Shown piece after piece: positions 27,736 through 35,729 of a stretch of DNA of 64,000 nt. The stretch's first letter is position 1; each line of letters begins with the position of its first letter. Origin of the DNA: Pantoea sp. SOD02 (lineage in GTDB: Bacteria; Pseudomonadota; Gammaproteobacteria; Enterobacterales; Enterobacteriaceae); NCBI RefSeq assembly GCF_024707505.1, contig NZ_CP102605.1, positions 806,001-870,000 on the forward strand. Reading direction: 5' to 3'. Made by a program: the position numbers and the translations under genes. The notes beneath the pieces were generated by a model. That model searched no databases and was not told where the DNA came from. It worked only from the letters and a program-made list of their open reading frames with translations.

Positions 27736-30700
27736 GTGAGAGTCGATATTCATGCTTTGGCATGGGCTTTTTTTCTTTATTTTTTTGCCATAGAAAATGT
27801 ATCGGCTAAACCCACCGCAACTGAAGTTGATTTAATTGCGCGCACCCAGGTTCCTGTCCCTCAGATCTCGTTGAGCAGCGAGTCTGAAAGATGGCTCAAC
27901 GAAAATAAATCAATAAAAATAGCCATTTGGGGTAAACCACACCCACCAATTTATATGGGCTATGATCATGCTGCTTATGAAGGCATTGGGGCTGATTACG
28001 CGCAAATTATAGGAAACACGCTGCGTAAAAAGGTCCAGATCTTTCGTTTTAACTCGGCTAAAGAAGCCAGAGTTAAATTAGAGCGTGGTGAGGTTGATGC
28101 GCTGGCGTTTTATACCCCCTCTGATATGCATGCTGAGAATTATCTGGTTTCGAAACCTTATTTACTCGACCATCAGGTCATCGTGCATAAAAATAATTTC
28201 GACACCAATTTATTATCATCACTAAAGAACAGTGATTTGGCTTTTATTAATGAAGATGAATTAAACCAGTCATTAAAAATAAATTATCCGGAAGCGCGTT
28301 TAAAACCTTATGTTTACTACAGTGAGGCGATGGCCTCGCTTGCCTATGAAGCAACCGATGCATTCTGGTTAAATGCTTCAACCGCACGTTTCCTGATGAA
28401 ACAAGGCGTCGAGACGCAGTCAAAGGTGGTGTTACAAACACTACCCGCCAGCGCGAATGTCTCTTTCGCCGTGATGCCTAATAATCGCGCACTATTCAAC
28501 GCCATTGAAAACACACTCGCCACCTTACCCGTTACCGACCATATTCGTATCGTAAATAACTGGGGTTTAGATTCGTCATTTGTGGTTAAAAAGAATCCCT
28601 TGATGTTGGCTCCCGAAGAGCTAGCGTGGATCCGCCAACATCCTCTGATACCGGTCTCTCTGCCACGCACCTTGCATCCAATCAGCTTTGCTGACGAAGG
28701 TGGATTTATTAATGGTTATGCTCGCTCATTACTGGATCTGATCGCTGAACGAACCGGATTGAAATTTGAGCATGAGCTTCCCCCAGCTAACGTGCAATAT
28801 TTATTACCGCCTGGCGCACATCAGCAGGGAATCGTTGCCGCATTAATAAAAAAATCGCAACCGGAATTCGGCATTAGCTATAGCCGTAGTTTTGCAATCT
28901 CTCCCTGGGTAATTGTGGTTGATAAACGGGGTACAGAATTAACGTCGCTGACGCAGATGGCAGGCAAAAAGGTCATGCTGACGCACGACAGCGGTTTGTA
29001 TAGCCTGTTGCAACATCAATATCCACGGGTCAATTTTGAGCTAGCGGGCACGCTAACGGAGGCGATGTCTTTGGTGGCACGTGGTATTGCCGATGCCGCA
29101 ATCAGCACTCAAATATCGGCAGACTATCTCATTAATAAGCAGTTTCATCAGGAACTGGTCATTACTAACGCGTTGAATATTGCTCCGGCGAATTTCGCTA
29201 TGGCCGTCAGCAGCGATAATCCGGTGCTGCTAAGTATTTTGAACAAGGCCATGACCCAGCTGTCCCCTAAGATATTGCAACAGGATTTATCCCCGTGGCA
29301 GAACTATCAGGCTCCGCCAAAAGTGACCGTTTGGGATAGTTACAGCCTTTTTCTCATGAAGGTTGCCGGATTTATTATTTTTCTGCTGGTCTTCTTCTTT
29401 ATCCGTAATCGTTATTTGGGTCGAACATTGACTCAACGCAAACGTTACGAGCAGCAGCTGGAAGACCAATTACGCTTTACGCGTACGCTGATTGATGACT
29501 CGCCTGTCGCACTTTATGTCCGCGACCTCAATGGTTATATGCTGCAGTGCAATAATACCTACTTGCAGTTTATGCATACCACTGTGGATATTGTTAAGGG
29601 AAAAACGTTGCAAGCTGCGGGCGTTATTTCAGCTGAATCCGCAAGTAAGCTTCAGCAACTTTACGACCATACTCTGCTGCATAAAAAACCCATATTTACC
29701 CAGCAGGAAATTATCAGCACCGACGGTAAACTGGCTCAGGTCTATCATTGGTCACTTCCCTACCGTGATCATCGTGGCGAGATCAACGGCATTATTGGCG
29801 GATTCATCGATATCACTGAGCGTGAACAGTTGCTCTCTGAACTCAAAAAAGCCAAGCGGGTTGCTGAAAAAGCCAATGCCTCAAAAACGATTTTCCTTGC
29901 TCAGATGAGTCATGAGATCCGCACGCCGCTGAATGCGTTAATTGGCTTGCTGGAACTGGAGCATCGAAAATTATCACCACCTGAGAAGCGTGAACGAAAT
30001 ATTGCTGTTGCCTGGCAGGCCTCTCAATCACTTTTGTCTTTGGTGGGCAATATTCTCGACATGGCAAAAATTGAGTCCGGCGTACATAACATCAAAAATA
30101 CTCCTGTTTCACTCCAGGACTCGGTTCAGTCTCAGGTGACGCTGTTTAGCCATATGGCGCAGAAAAAAGACTTAGCGTTAAATTGTCATTGTGAAATTAA
30201 TGATGGTGATGTGCTGCTTGATCAAACCATGTTCAATCAGATCGTTGCCAATCTGCTGAGCAATGCGATTAAGTTCACCTTGCGTGGCAAAGTCGAGCTG
30301 TTCCTCAAGCAGGTGGAATCTACCCGTCATGGGTTGAATCACTATATTTTACGGATTGCTGATACCGGTCCAGGATTAAGTGAATATCAACAGCAGGCAA
30401 TTTTTGAGCCGTTCGTGCAGGTTGAAGATGGCATTAAAGGGTCTCAGGGAACCGGGCTGGGTCTGAGTATTTGCCGTCAGCTTGCGAATAAGTTGAATGG
30501 GGAGCTTGCAGTTGAGAGTGAGCCCGGAAAAGGCACCCGATTTATTTTTACCTTTTATGCAGAAGCACACAGCGCAGTATCACCAGCTGTTTCCACTCAG
30601 ACGGCAAATAACCCGATTAAACCGCTGAGGGTACTGGTTGTGGATGATAATGCGCCTAATCGACTGTTATTGTGCCAGCAACTTGAATACGTTGGCCACC

Positions 30701-31359
30701 ACGCGGTGGCGGTTGAAGATGGTCGCCAGGCGCTAATTTCGTGGTCAATCGCTGAACAGCCTTTTGATGTGGTTATCAGTGACTGCAACATGCCTGGAAT
30801 GAGTGGTTTTGAACTCATCAAACAACTGCGTGAAAAAGAACTTGAGGCGAATTTGCCCCCGCGCCCTATGTTTGGTCTGACGGCGATGGCCGAACATGAG
30901 GTAGCTGTGCGCGGTAAAGCCGCAGGCATGACGGCCTGCTTGTTTAAGCCGCTGTCACTGGATGCGTTGATGGCTTATCTAACGGAACGTAAGACGTTTC
31001 AGGCCACGATCCCGGAGAAGCCTTCTGAAGAGCGATGGAAAAAAACGCTGTTTTTTAACCGGATGCCTCATCTCAATTCCTATGCCATTCAGGACATGAC
31101 TGAGACGTTGCTGGCAAGTAATGACGAAGAGATAAAACTGCTTGAGCGAGCGGTCGCAGGCAAGCATGCAAAGCTTATTCAGGACCATGCGCATCGTCTG
31201 CTGGGTACTGCGCGCATGATAAAAGCGCAAAAGTTACAGAAATTATGCATGGATATAGAACACGCTGCCGCAGAGAATCAATGGGGTGTTATTCAATCCC
31301 TATTAGCGTCCTGTAATGATGAAGTCAATTACATCGCATCCGCGCTTCAGGAAGAATAA
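27736..31359 (+). CDS. EvgS-like hybrid sensor kinase with PAS domain, 1207 aa
   Basis: The GTG start has AGGAA eight bases before it. The order matches the first kinase but with an extra domain: signal segment, two SBP_bac_3 domains (about 45-275 and 290-525), membrane segment (about 535-556), PAS domain (about 575-690, 'LIDDSPVALYVRDLNGYML'), HisKA with His726 in 'AQMSHEIRTP', HATPase ('GTGLGLSIC'), receiver with Asp1016 in 'VISDCNMPGMSG', and Hpt with His1153 in 'AHRLLGTAR'. It is a diverged duplicate of 24347-27589; only this copy has the PAS module, as E. coli EvgS and BvgS do. Two ligand inputs feeding one output is the simplest reading. Confidence 0.93.
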   Translation: MRVDIHALAWAFFLYFFAIENVSAKPTATEVDLIARTQVPVPQISLSSESERWLNENKSIKIAIWGKPHPPIYMGYDHAAYEGIGADYAQIIGNTLRKKVQIFRFNSAKEARVKLERGEVDALAFYTPSDMHAENYLVSKPYLLDHQVIVHKNNFDTNLLSSLKNSDLAFINEDELNQSLKINYPEARLKPYVYYSEAMASLAYEATDAFWLNASTARFLMKQGVETQSKVVLQTLPASANVSFAVMPNNRALFNAIENTLATLPVTDHIRIVNNWGLDSSFVVKKNPLMLAPEELAWIRQHPLIPVSLPRTLHPISFADEGGFINGYARSLLDLIAERTGLKFEHELPPANVQYLLPPGAHQQGIVAALIKKSQPEFGISYSRSFAISPWVIVVDKRGTELTSLTQMAGKKVMLTHDSGLYSLLQHQYPRVNFELAGTLTEAMSLVARGIADAAISTQISADYLINKQFHQELVITNALNIAPANFAMAVSSDNPVLLSILNKAMTQLSPKILQQDLSPWQNYQAPPKVTVWDSYSLFLMKVAGFIIFLLVFFFIRNRYLGRTLTQRKRYEQQLEDQLRFTRTLIDDSPVALYVRDLNGYMLQCNNTYLQFMHTTVDIVKGKTLQAAGVISAESASKLQQLYDHTLLHKKPIFTQQEIISTDGKLAQVYHWSLPYRDHRGEINGIIGGFIDITEREQLLSELKKAKRVAEKANASKTIFLAQMSHEIRTPLNALIGLLELEHRKLSPPEKRERNIAVAWQASQSLLSLVGNILDMAKIESGVHNIKNTPVSLQDSVQSQVTLFSHMAQKKDLALNCHCEINDGDVLLDQTMFNQIVANLLSNAIKFTLRGKVELFLKQVESTRHGLNHYILRIADTGPGLSEYQQQAIFEPFVQVEDGIKGSQGTGLGLSICRQLANKLNGELAVESEPGKGTRFIFTFYAEAHSAVSPAVSTQTANNPIKPLRVLVVDDNAPNRLLLCQQLEYVGHHAVAVEDGRQALISWSIAEQPFDVVISDCNMPGMSGFELIKQLREKELEANLPPRPMFGLTAMAEHEVAVRGKAAGMTACLFKPLSLDALMAYLTERKTFQATIPEKPSEERWKKTLFFNRMPHLNSYAIQDMTETLLASNDEEIKLLERAVAGKHAKLIQDHAHRLLGTARMIKAQKLQKLCMDIEHAAAENQWGVIQSLLASCNDEVNYIASALQEE

Positions 31360-31401
31360 AAATAGCCCTTTTACGTTTAAATTAAGCTGATGTTTCGCAA
31401 T

Positions 31402-31415
31402 AGAGAAATGTCTTA
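31402..31415. promoter_or_regulatory. Locus box copy 7
   Basis: On the minus strand this reads TAAGACATTTCTCT, with the full core AAGACATTTCT. It lies 89-102 bp upstream of the EvgA-like regulator gene. Confidence 0.7.
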
Positions 31416-31503
31416 GCAAGACCAGGGTTAATTCTCTTGCATACTTTAGCTTATGAAACAGCATGCCCTGCTGCATTACTGAGATGGACATCAAGGATTT
31501 ATT

Positions 31504-32130
31504 ATGCAAAAGAATATCGTACTCGTAGACAAACACCCATTGGTTTTCCAGGGAATACGACGTCTCTGTAGAGAGTACGGATATCATGTGATTGACGCTT
31601 ACAGTGAAGGCAATGATATCTACAAGACCATTATCGAGGCGCGCCCGGAGTTCATTATTCTGGATATACACCGCATCGATATGAAGAGTGCTGAAATTGC
31701 TAAGGTACTCAGCACCATGAACTTGATTTCTCGCACCATTGTGTTTAGTGAGTATGACAATCTTTTTTATCAGCGCGAGTGCATTTATTTAGGTATCAGA
31801 GCCTACATTTCCAAAACCCTGGAAATAGACAATGTCATTCAAGCCATGCATGCGCTTAATGCCGGTTCAATATATTACCCAACTTTAAAGACACGAAGCA
31901 GCACGCAAGGGATCAAAAATTTTGATCGGTATATTCTCGATAACCTTACTGACCGTGAGCAGCTTGTACTGAAAAAACTGTCAGCTGGCATGTCAAATAA
32001 AGAGATATCTATTGATTTAAATCTCAGCAATAAAACCATCAGCACTTATAAACAGCGCCTGCTTGAAAAACTCGGTGCCAGAAGCCTAATTGAAGCGGTA
32101 GATATTGCACGTATGCATGAGATTCCATAA
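31504..32130 (+). CDS. EvgA-like response regulator, 208 aa
   Basis: AAGGA stands six bases before the ATG. The receiver domain has the phospho-acceptor Asp54 ('IILDIHR') and Lys104 ('YISKTLE'), but the acidic pair usual at the end of strand 1 is 'VDKHPLV', so the second acidic residue is Lys10. The C-terminal LuxR-type helix-turn-helix ('LTDREQLVLKKLSAGMSNKE', 'LSNKTISTYKQRLLEKLG') is close to EvgA. It follows the two hybrid kinases on the same strand and is the expected receiver of their phosphate. A locus box in front of it suggests autoregulation. Confidence 0.92.
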   Translation: MQKNIVLVDKHPLVFQGIRRLCREYGYHVIDAYSEGNDIYKTIIEARPEFIILDIHRIDMKSAEIAKVLSTMNLISRTIVFSEYDNLFYQRECIYLGIRAYISKTLEIDNVIQAMHALNAGSIYYPTLKTRSSTQGIKNFDRYILDNLTDREQLVLKKLSAGMSNKEISIDLNLSNKTISTYKQRLLEKLGARSLIEAVDIARMHEIP

Positions 32131-32200
32131 TCGAGGACTTTCTTTTTGTCTCTTTTCAGTTTCAGATTAAAACAGAAATAAACAAAGAAGAAAGTCTCGA
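32131..32200. terminator. Long hairpin between the regulator and the convergent Ig-like gene
   Basis: TCGAGGACTTTCTT starts directly after the regulator stop and is matched by AAGAAAGTCTCGA at 32188-32200 (one bulge), with about 43 bases between. T-runs lie inside the loop. It sits between two convergent genes and could serve both. Confidence 0.4.
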
Positions 32201-32250
32201 TTTGGGGATTGATGACAGGACTGTAAGTTTTATTTTCGCTATTAACTGAT

Positions 32251-33453
32251 TTAGAGCTCAGTATCGAGTGGGTTTGACAAAAGTGAATCCAGGTCGATTT
32301 TTGTTCCGGTTGCAGAGGCATATTCAAGTGACGCAAACTCTGATTCAGCCCACAAGGTGATACCACCGTCTGGATGCAGCAGATCTTCGAGGCCGGACAG
32401 TTCGCTATCATCAATCTGTTTATTATCGTTAAGTGCTGAGAAGAGATCAGATTCATTGATCACCAGCAGTTCGCTCAAATCAAGGTCTACTGTTTGCGCC
32501 GGGGACGATACTTGTGTTTTAAAGTCTTGCAGGACTGTCAAGAATACTTCATCACTCTCAATTAATGGCACCAACGTTAATGATGGCTGCCCCTGCGCCT
32601 CAATGAATTCATGATTAGCCACTATTTCAAGCAAAACCTTATCAGCGACTAACTTACGTTCCCCTTTCGGACTGGTGCTATACAACGTGAACGCGTATTG
32701 CCCGTCGGGTAACGTATAGGGTAATTCAATGCTCCAATAACCACGGCTATCAGCCGATGTCGTGGCTAAAACTCTGCCGTCCTGATTGAATATTTCAATC
32801 AGACTATCTCGCTCACTTATGCCTGAAAAGATCGGCTGGTTGTCATGTGACGTAGAGTCGATAACCGATTCACCCGCTTTATTTTTAATGTAAAAAGTGA
32901 ATCCGCCATCTGACTCCCCACTGATTAGCGGAATATCGTTAATGAGTAAGGCACTTTGGTCCATCATCACATCTGAATAATGCGTTGCCATCTCAGTAAT
33001 ATTATCAGCCTTCAGTTCTCCGCTGATTTCCACTTGCTGGGTAAAAGATTCGCTCAGTTCATCGTTAACCGCCACTGCAGGCAAAGTTACTTCCTGTTTA
33101 GGAGTAACTTTAACAGCATGCTGATTTAAAGATTCAGGTGAGTTAACCGTTGCTGGCCAGCGCCCAATAAACCCCGCTTCGGGGATGATCGGTAACGCTT
33201 TTTCCAGCAGGATTTCACCGCTGGATGCCAGACCAACCGCGGCCATATTCCCCAACGCCAGCAGAGAGGCACAAGCCGCGCCATGCACCACCAAACCGTT
33301 CAAGGGGCTCATCGCGTTTTGCTGTTCATAGCTATGCTCTTTAAAGGCCTGACCATTCAGGTCTAAATATTGACCTGTTTCGTCTTTACCTTTTGTAAGA
33401 CGTGCATCCTGGAACGTTGTTTCTTTTGGCTGGGTTGGAAACGAGTGTTTCAT
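32251..33453 (-). CDS. Small non-Sec Ig-like protein, probable type I secretion substrate, 400 aa
   Basis: The start is placed at ATG 33453 because GAGGA lies eight bases before it. There is no signal peptide; a short hydrophobic stretch occurs near residues 55-80 ('LALGNMAAVGLASSG'). One Ig-like domain is clear in the middle ('QPIFSGISERDSLIEIFNQDGRVL', 'DSRGYWSIELPYTLPDGQYAFTLYS'). The C-terminal 80 residues are acidic, with 'TVDLDLSELLVINESDLFSAL' and 'DGGITLWAES', resembling the C-terminus of type I-secreted adhesins such as the giant one here. A perfect locus box lies 236-249 bp upstream. I do not recognise a named family for the whole protein. Confidence 0.75.
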   Translation of the reverse strand: MKHSFPTQPKETTFQDARLTKGKDETGQYLDLNGQAFKEHSYEQQNAMSPLNGLVVHGAACASLLALGNMAAVGLASSGEILLEKALPIIPEAGFIGRWPATVNSPESLNQHAVKVTPKQEVTLPAVAVNDELSESFTQQVEISGELKADNITEMATHYSDVMMDQSALLINDIPLISGESDGGFTFYIKNKAGESVIDSTSHDNQPIFSGISERDSLIEIFNQDGRVLATTSADSRGYWSIELPYTLPDGQYAFTLYSTSPKGERKLVADKVLLEIVANHEFIEAQGQPSLTLVPLIESDEVFLTVLQDFKTQVSSPAQTVDLDLSELLVINESDLFSALNDNKQIDDSELSGLEDLLHPDGGITLWAESEFASLEYASATGTKIDLDSLLSNPLDTEL

Positions 33454-33688
33454 TTCGGATATCCTCATATGCCCAAAAATGATGAGTAAATTTTGGAGCA
33501 GTAATTCCTGCTCTTAAGAGGCAATGAGATACTGCAACGTTGAGTTTTAATGCAGAAGTGTTCTGCGTTATGGAAATAGGTTGATATTAAGATTGACCAA
33601 TAAAAGGTAAGTTATAGAGTGATCCTTTCTAAGGTTTCTTATCTTAATATCTGGTGCAGATAGTAAGATATTTCCTACCATTGCGGGG

Positions 33689-33702
33689 CAAGACATTTCT
33701 TG
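33689..33702. promoter_or_regulatory. Locus box copy 8 (best form)
   Basis: CAAGACATTTCTTG, identical over all 14 bases to copy 3, followed by GATCTTGCG. Upstream of the gene at 32251-33453. Confidence 0.75.
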
Positions 33703-33774
33703 GATCTTGCGCTTTGGCCCGTTTCACGAAAAAAAAATCGTTGTTCCCGGTTTGATAACCGCTTTAGTGGCTTA

Positions 33775-33816
33775 AATGACAAAGGGAAGAGCCATCCAGC
33801 CCTTCCCTTTGTCATT
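33775..33816 (-). terminator. Strong terminator-like hairpin after the 219-aa Ig-like gene
   Basis: AATGACAAAGGGAAG and CTTCCCTTTGTCATT form a perfect 15-bp stem with a 12-base loop, 30 bp after the stop of the gene at 33846. The T-run is short (ATTTAAG). Confidence 0.75.
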
Positions 33817-33845
33817 GCAGTGAGCAACTCTAATATGCCAATGGT

Positions 33846-34505
33846 TTAACTCACGGATACTAAATAATTGATATCTTCCTGATACGTCGGTAAAGCCGGT
33901 TGGATATCGAAAATCTGATTCGCCACACCAGCACTCTGGAATTGCATATCGGATTCCGTAATTGTCAGTGACAATGGTTCTTCAACCACGACAGCAGGAA
34001 CATCATCAAACAATGTGAAATGGCTATCGACCAGAATGTCTGCCATCAGATCATCTGAAGATGGCATAACATTGACCACGAATTTCTCTGATGTGAAATC
34101 ACCGCTGCTCGCTTCAATTTCAAAACGCGTACCGAAAGCACTGTCTACGTAGAGGAATTCAGGTGTTGTTTGCCAGTTTCCTGAATGGTCCGCGTTAACA
34201 CGTGAGTAAAAAACCCCATGCTCTGTAGTGTATGAAAGGTCTATAGTGGCATAGGCCGCAGCAATACCTGAGAGGGTTGGCAAAGCGGAAATGATGTCGC
34301 CGCTTTCAACCATACTTTCACTTCCTGGATAATGGATGTTGAACGTGACTGGCGTGCCTATGAATGATGTCGCTGTTTCGGGCATATTCATCATGTTAAG
34401 CGCACCAGCACCATCAATATTCAACTGATTTTGCTTATGAGCCGATGGTGAAAGTGCCAACGCTGTTGCTTGTGTGCTAGAGAAATTAGTTGCAAATTCT
34501 TTCAT
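33846..34505 (-). CDS. Small non-Sec Ig-like protein, 219 aa
   Basis: I do not recognise a family. There is no signal peptide. The middle (about 55-150) has the pattern of one Ig-like adhesin domain ('DLSYTTEHGVFYSRVNADHSGNWQTTPEF'). The C-terminal 60 residues are acidic and end in hydrophobic residues ('DINYLVSVS'), which would suit a type I secretion signal. A locus box lies 63-76 bp upstream, the same spacing as other members, and the gene has its own terminator. It is best read as a short co-regulated relative of the adhesins. Confidence 0.65.
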   Translation of the reverse strand: MKEFATNFSSTQATALALSPSAHKQNQLNIDGAGALNMMNMPETATSFIGTPVTFNIHYPGSESMVESGDIISALPTLSGIAAAYATIDLSYTTEHGVFYSRVNADHSGNWQTTPEFLYVDSAFGTRFEIEASSGDFTSEKFVVNVMPSSDDLMADILVDSHFTLFDDVPAVVVEEPLSLTITESDMQFQSAGVANQIFDIQPALPTYQEDINYLVSVS

Positions 34506-34567
34506 TTATTAAAAAGCCCTTTTAATAAGGTAAGCATTATTATTGTAATAAATATTAGGTGCATCAA

Positions 34568-34581
34568 TGAGTCATTTCTTG
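34568..34581. promoter_or_regulatory. Locus box copy 9
   Basis: TGAGTCATTTCTTG followed by AATATCTAAACC. It is the weakest on its left side but complete on the right. It lies 63-76 bp upstream of the gene at 33846-34505. Confidence 0.55.
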
Positions 34582-34787
34582 AATATCTAAACCTCAAACA
34601 CAATGATACTTACACACAATGAGTAATATTATTTATCATTTAATGCACCTTACTACAGAAATATCATATAAGACCATGTCAGATATTCCCTACATAAGTC
34701 ACCTATAAATCCCTCAAGGCATTCATAACAATCAATTAATTCCTTGCTCATTCACCTAAGACAAAGAATTTATATCAATCTCCCACA

Positions 34788-35000
34788 TTACGATTTCATA
34801 CATAACAGACAAAATACCGCTCGGCTGTTGGGGTGATGGGTATGGAAATATTGCCAGGCATGTTCCGGGGAATAAAAAGACCCCATGAATATGCGATTAT
34901 CGTAGGCAGGCGCCATACGACAGCTTTCACGATGCAGGTAGCACCAACCATCAGCATCTGCCTGACTGCAAACATAGAAATCCGTTGTGGTTAATTTCAT
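34788..35000 (-). CDS. Small hypothetical protein, 70 aa
   Basis: I do not recognise it. The start is taken at ATG 35000, six bases after GAGGAG; the frame also opens upstream at 35027. The protein is rich in Cys, His, Tyr and Phe ('FYVCSQADADGWCYLHRESCRMAP', then 'HHPNSRAVFCLLCMKS'), with five cysteines that could bind a metal or form disulfides. No locus box is seen upstream. Confidence 0.5.
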   Translation of the reverse strand: MKLTTTDFYVCSQADADGWCYLHRESCRMAPAYDNRIFMGSFYSPEHAWQYFHTHHPNSRAVFCLLCMKS

Positions 35001-35363
35001 CCGCGACTCCTCGTGGGCAAAGATCAATATAAATGAATAAAACCTTTAAAATCGCCCGTTGCGGATACTGTCTATAAATTTTTTAACAACCTGCTCAAAA
35101 TGAGCCATAAATTAATTATAGTCTGCGTAGAGGCTGCCGTCTTTAATTAAAAAATAAACTTATATAAGCCGAGCGTATTAAATGAGTGATTTGAAAAATA
35201 ATTATTTAATTCTTCTCTGTCGTTTCGCTTAACAGGGCCAATATTTACTGTTAAACCCCGTCATTACCTATAAATAACACTAAGATTTATCTTAAAAAAA
35301 CAACTTTTATTTCGGATCAATTAGACTTAAGTAAACTTAAATTTAAACGCCGGAGATAATACT
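35001..35363. other. AT-rich 363-bp gap between divergent small genes
   Basis: Very AT-rich, holding the promoters of both flanking small genes. Just before the plus-strand gene there is CTTAAGTAAACTTAAATTTAA, a run of partly repeated TTAAG units. No coding frame or locus box was found. Confidence 0.4.
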
Positions 35364-35654
35364 ATGTTCAGTTACACTATCCGTGTCGAATTGAAAGAAC
35401 CCACCGCTGGCACGCAAATAGAACTGCTCTATGCGATGCTTGAGAATGGTTTTGCGCGCAGTTTAGTCTGTGAGAAAGGGTATGCGTACGTGTTACCCAC
35501 CAATGAATACGTCTATGTAGGTAGCGAGAATATAAGGAGTTTAACTGACAGAATTGTCACTTTGGTGAGTGAATTTAGCGAAGATCCTTCGGTGATGATT
35601 ACTCAATCAGCCGCGAGGTGCTGGTCAGGGCTGCGCGGCGTAAACCTCGCATGA
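35364..35654 (+). CDS. GhoS/DUF2622-like small protein, 96 aa
   Basis: The layout 'FSYTIRVELKEPT', 'MLENGFARSL', 'YVLPTNEYVY' and 'MITQSAARCWSGL' fits the DUF2622 family, related to the ferredoxin-like RNase antitoxin GhoS. In E. coli GhoS cleaves ghoT mRNA. No GhoT-like small membrane toxin is next to it, so an antitoxin role is doubtful here. GGAGATAA lies before the ATG, and a terminator follows the gene. Confidence 0.6.
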   Translation: MFSYTIRVELKEPTAGTQIELLYAMLENGFARSLVCEKGYAYVLPTNEYVYVGSENIRSLTDRIVTLVSEFSEDPSVMITQSAARCWSGLRGVNLA

Positions 35655-35661
35655 AAGATAA

Positions 35662-35697
35662 GATAAACGCCCTCTCACGGCAAAGACGGCGTTTATC
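35662..35697 (+). terminator. Terminator of the GhoS-like gene
   Basis: GATAAACGCC pairs perfectly with GGCGTTTATC (10 bp, 16-base loop), followed by TCTTGATTT. It lies 8 bp after the stop. Confidence 0.7.
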
Positions 35698-35729
35698 TCT
35701 TGATTTAAATAAACTTAAAATTTAATTAA

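Larger units (their letters stand above)
33454..33845. promoter_or_regulatory. 392-bp gap: locus box, inverted repeat, terminator
   Basis: It holds the terminator of the gene at 33846, a perfect locus box at 33689-33702 and an inverted repeat TATCTTA (33640-33646) / TAAGATA (33664-33670) with AT-rich arms. If transcription starts near the box, the Ig-like gene at 32251-33453 would have an untranslated leader of about 200 bases. No coding frame was supported. Confidence 0.6.
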
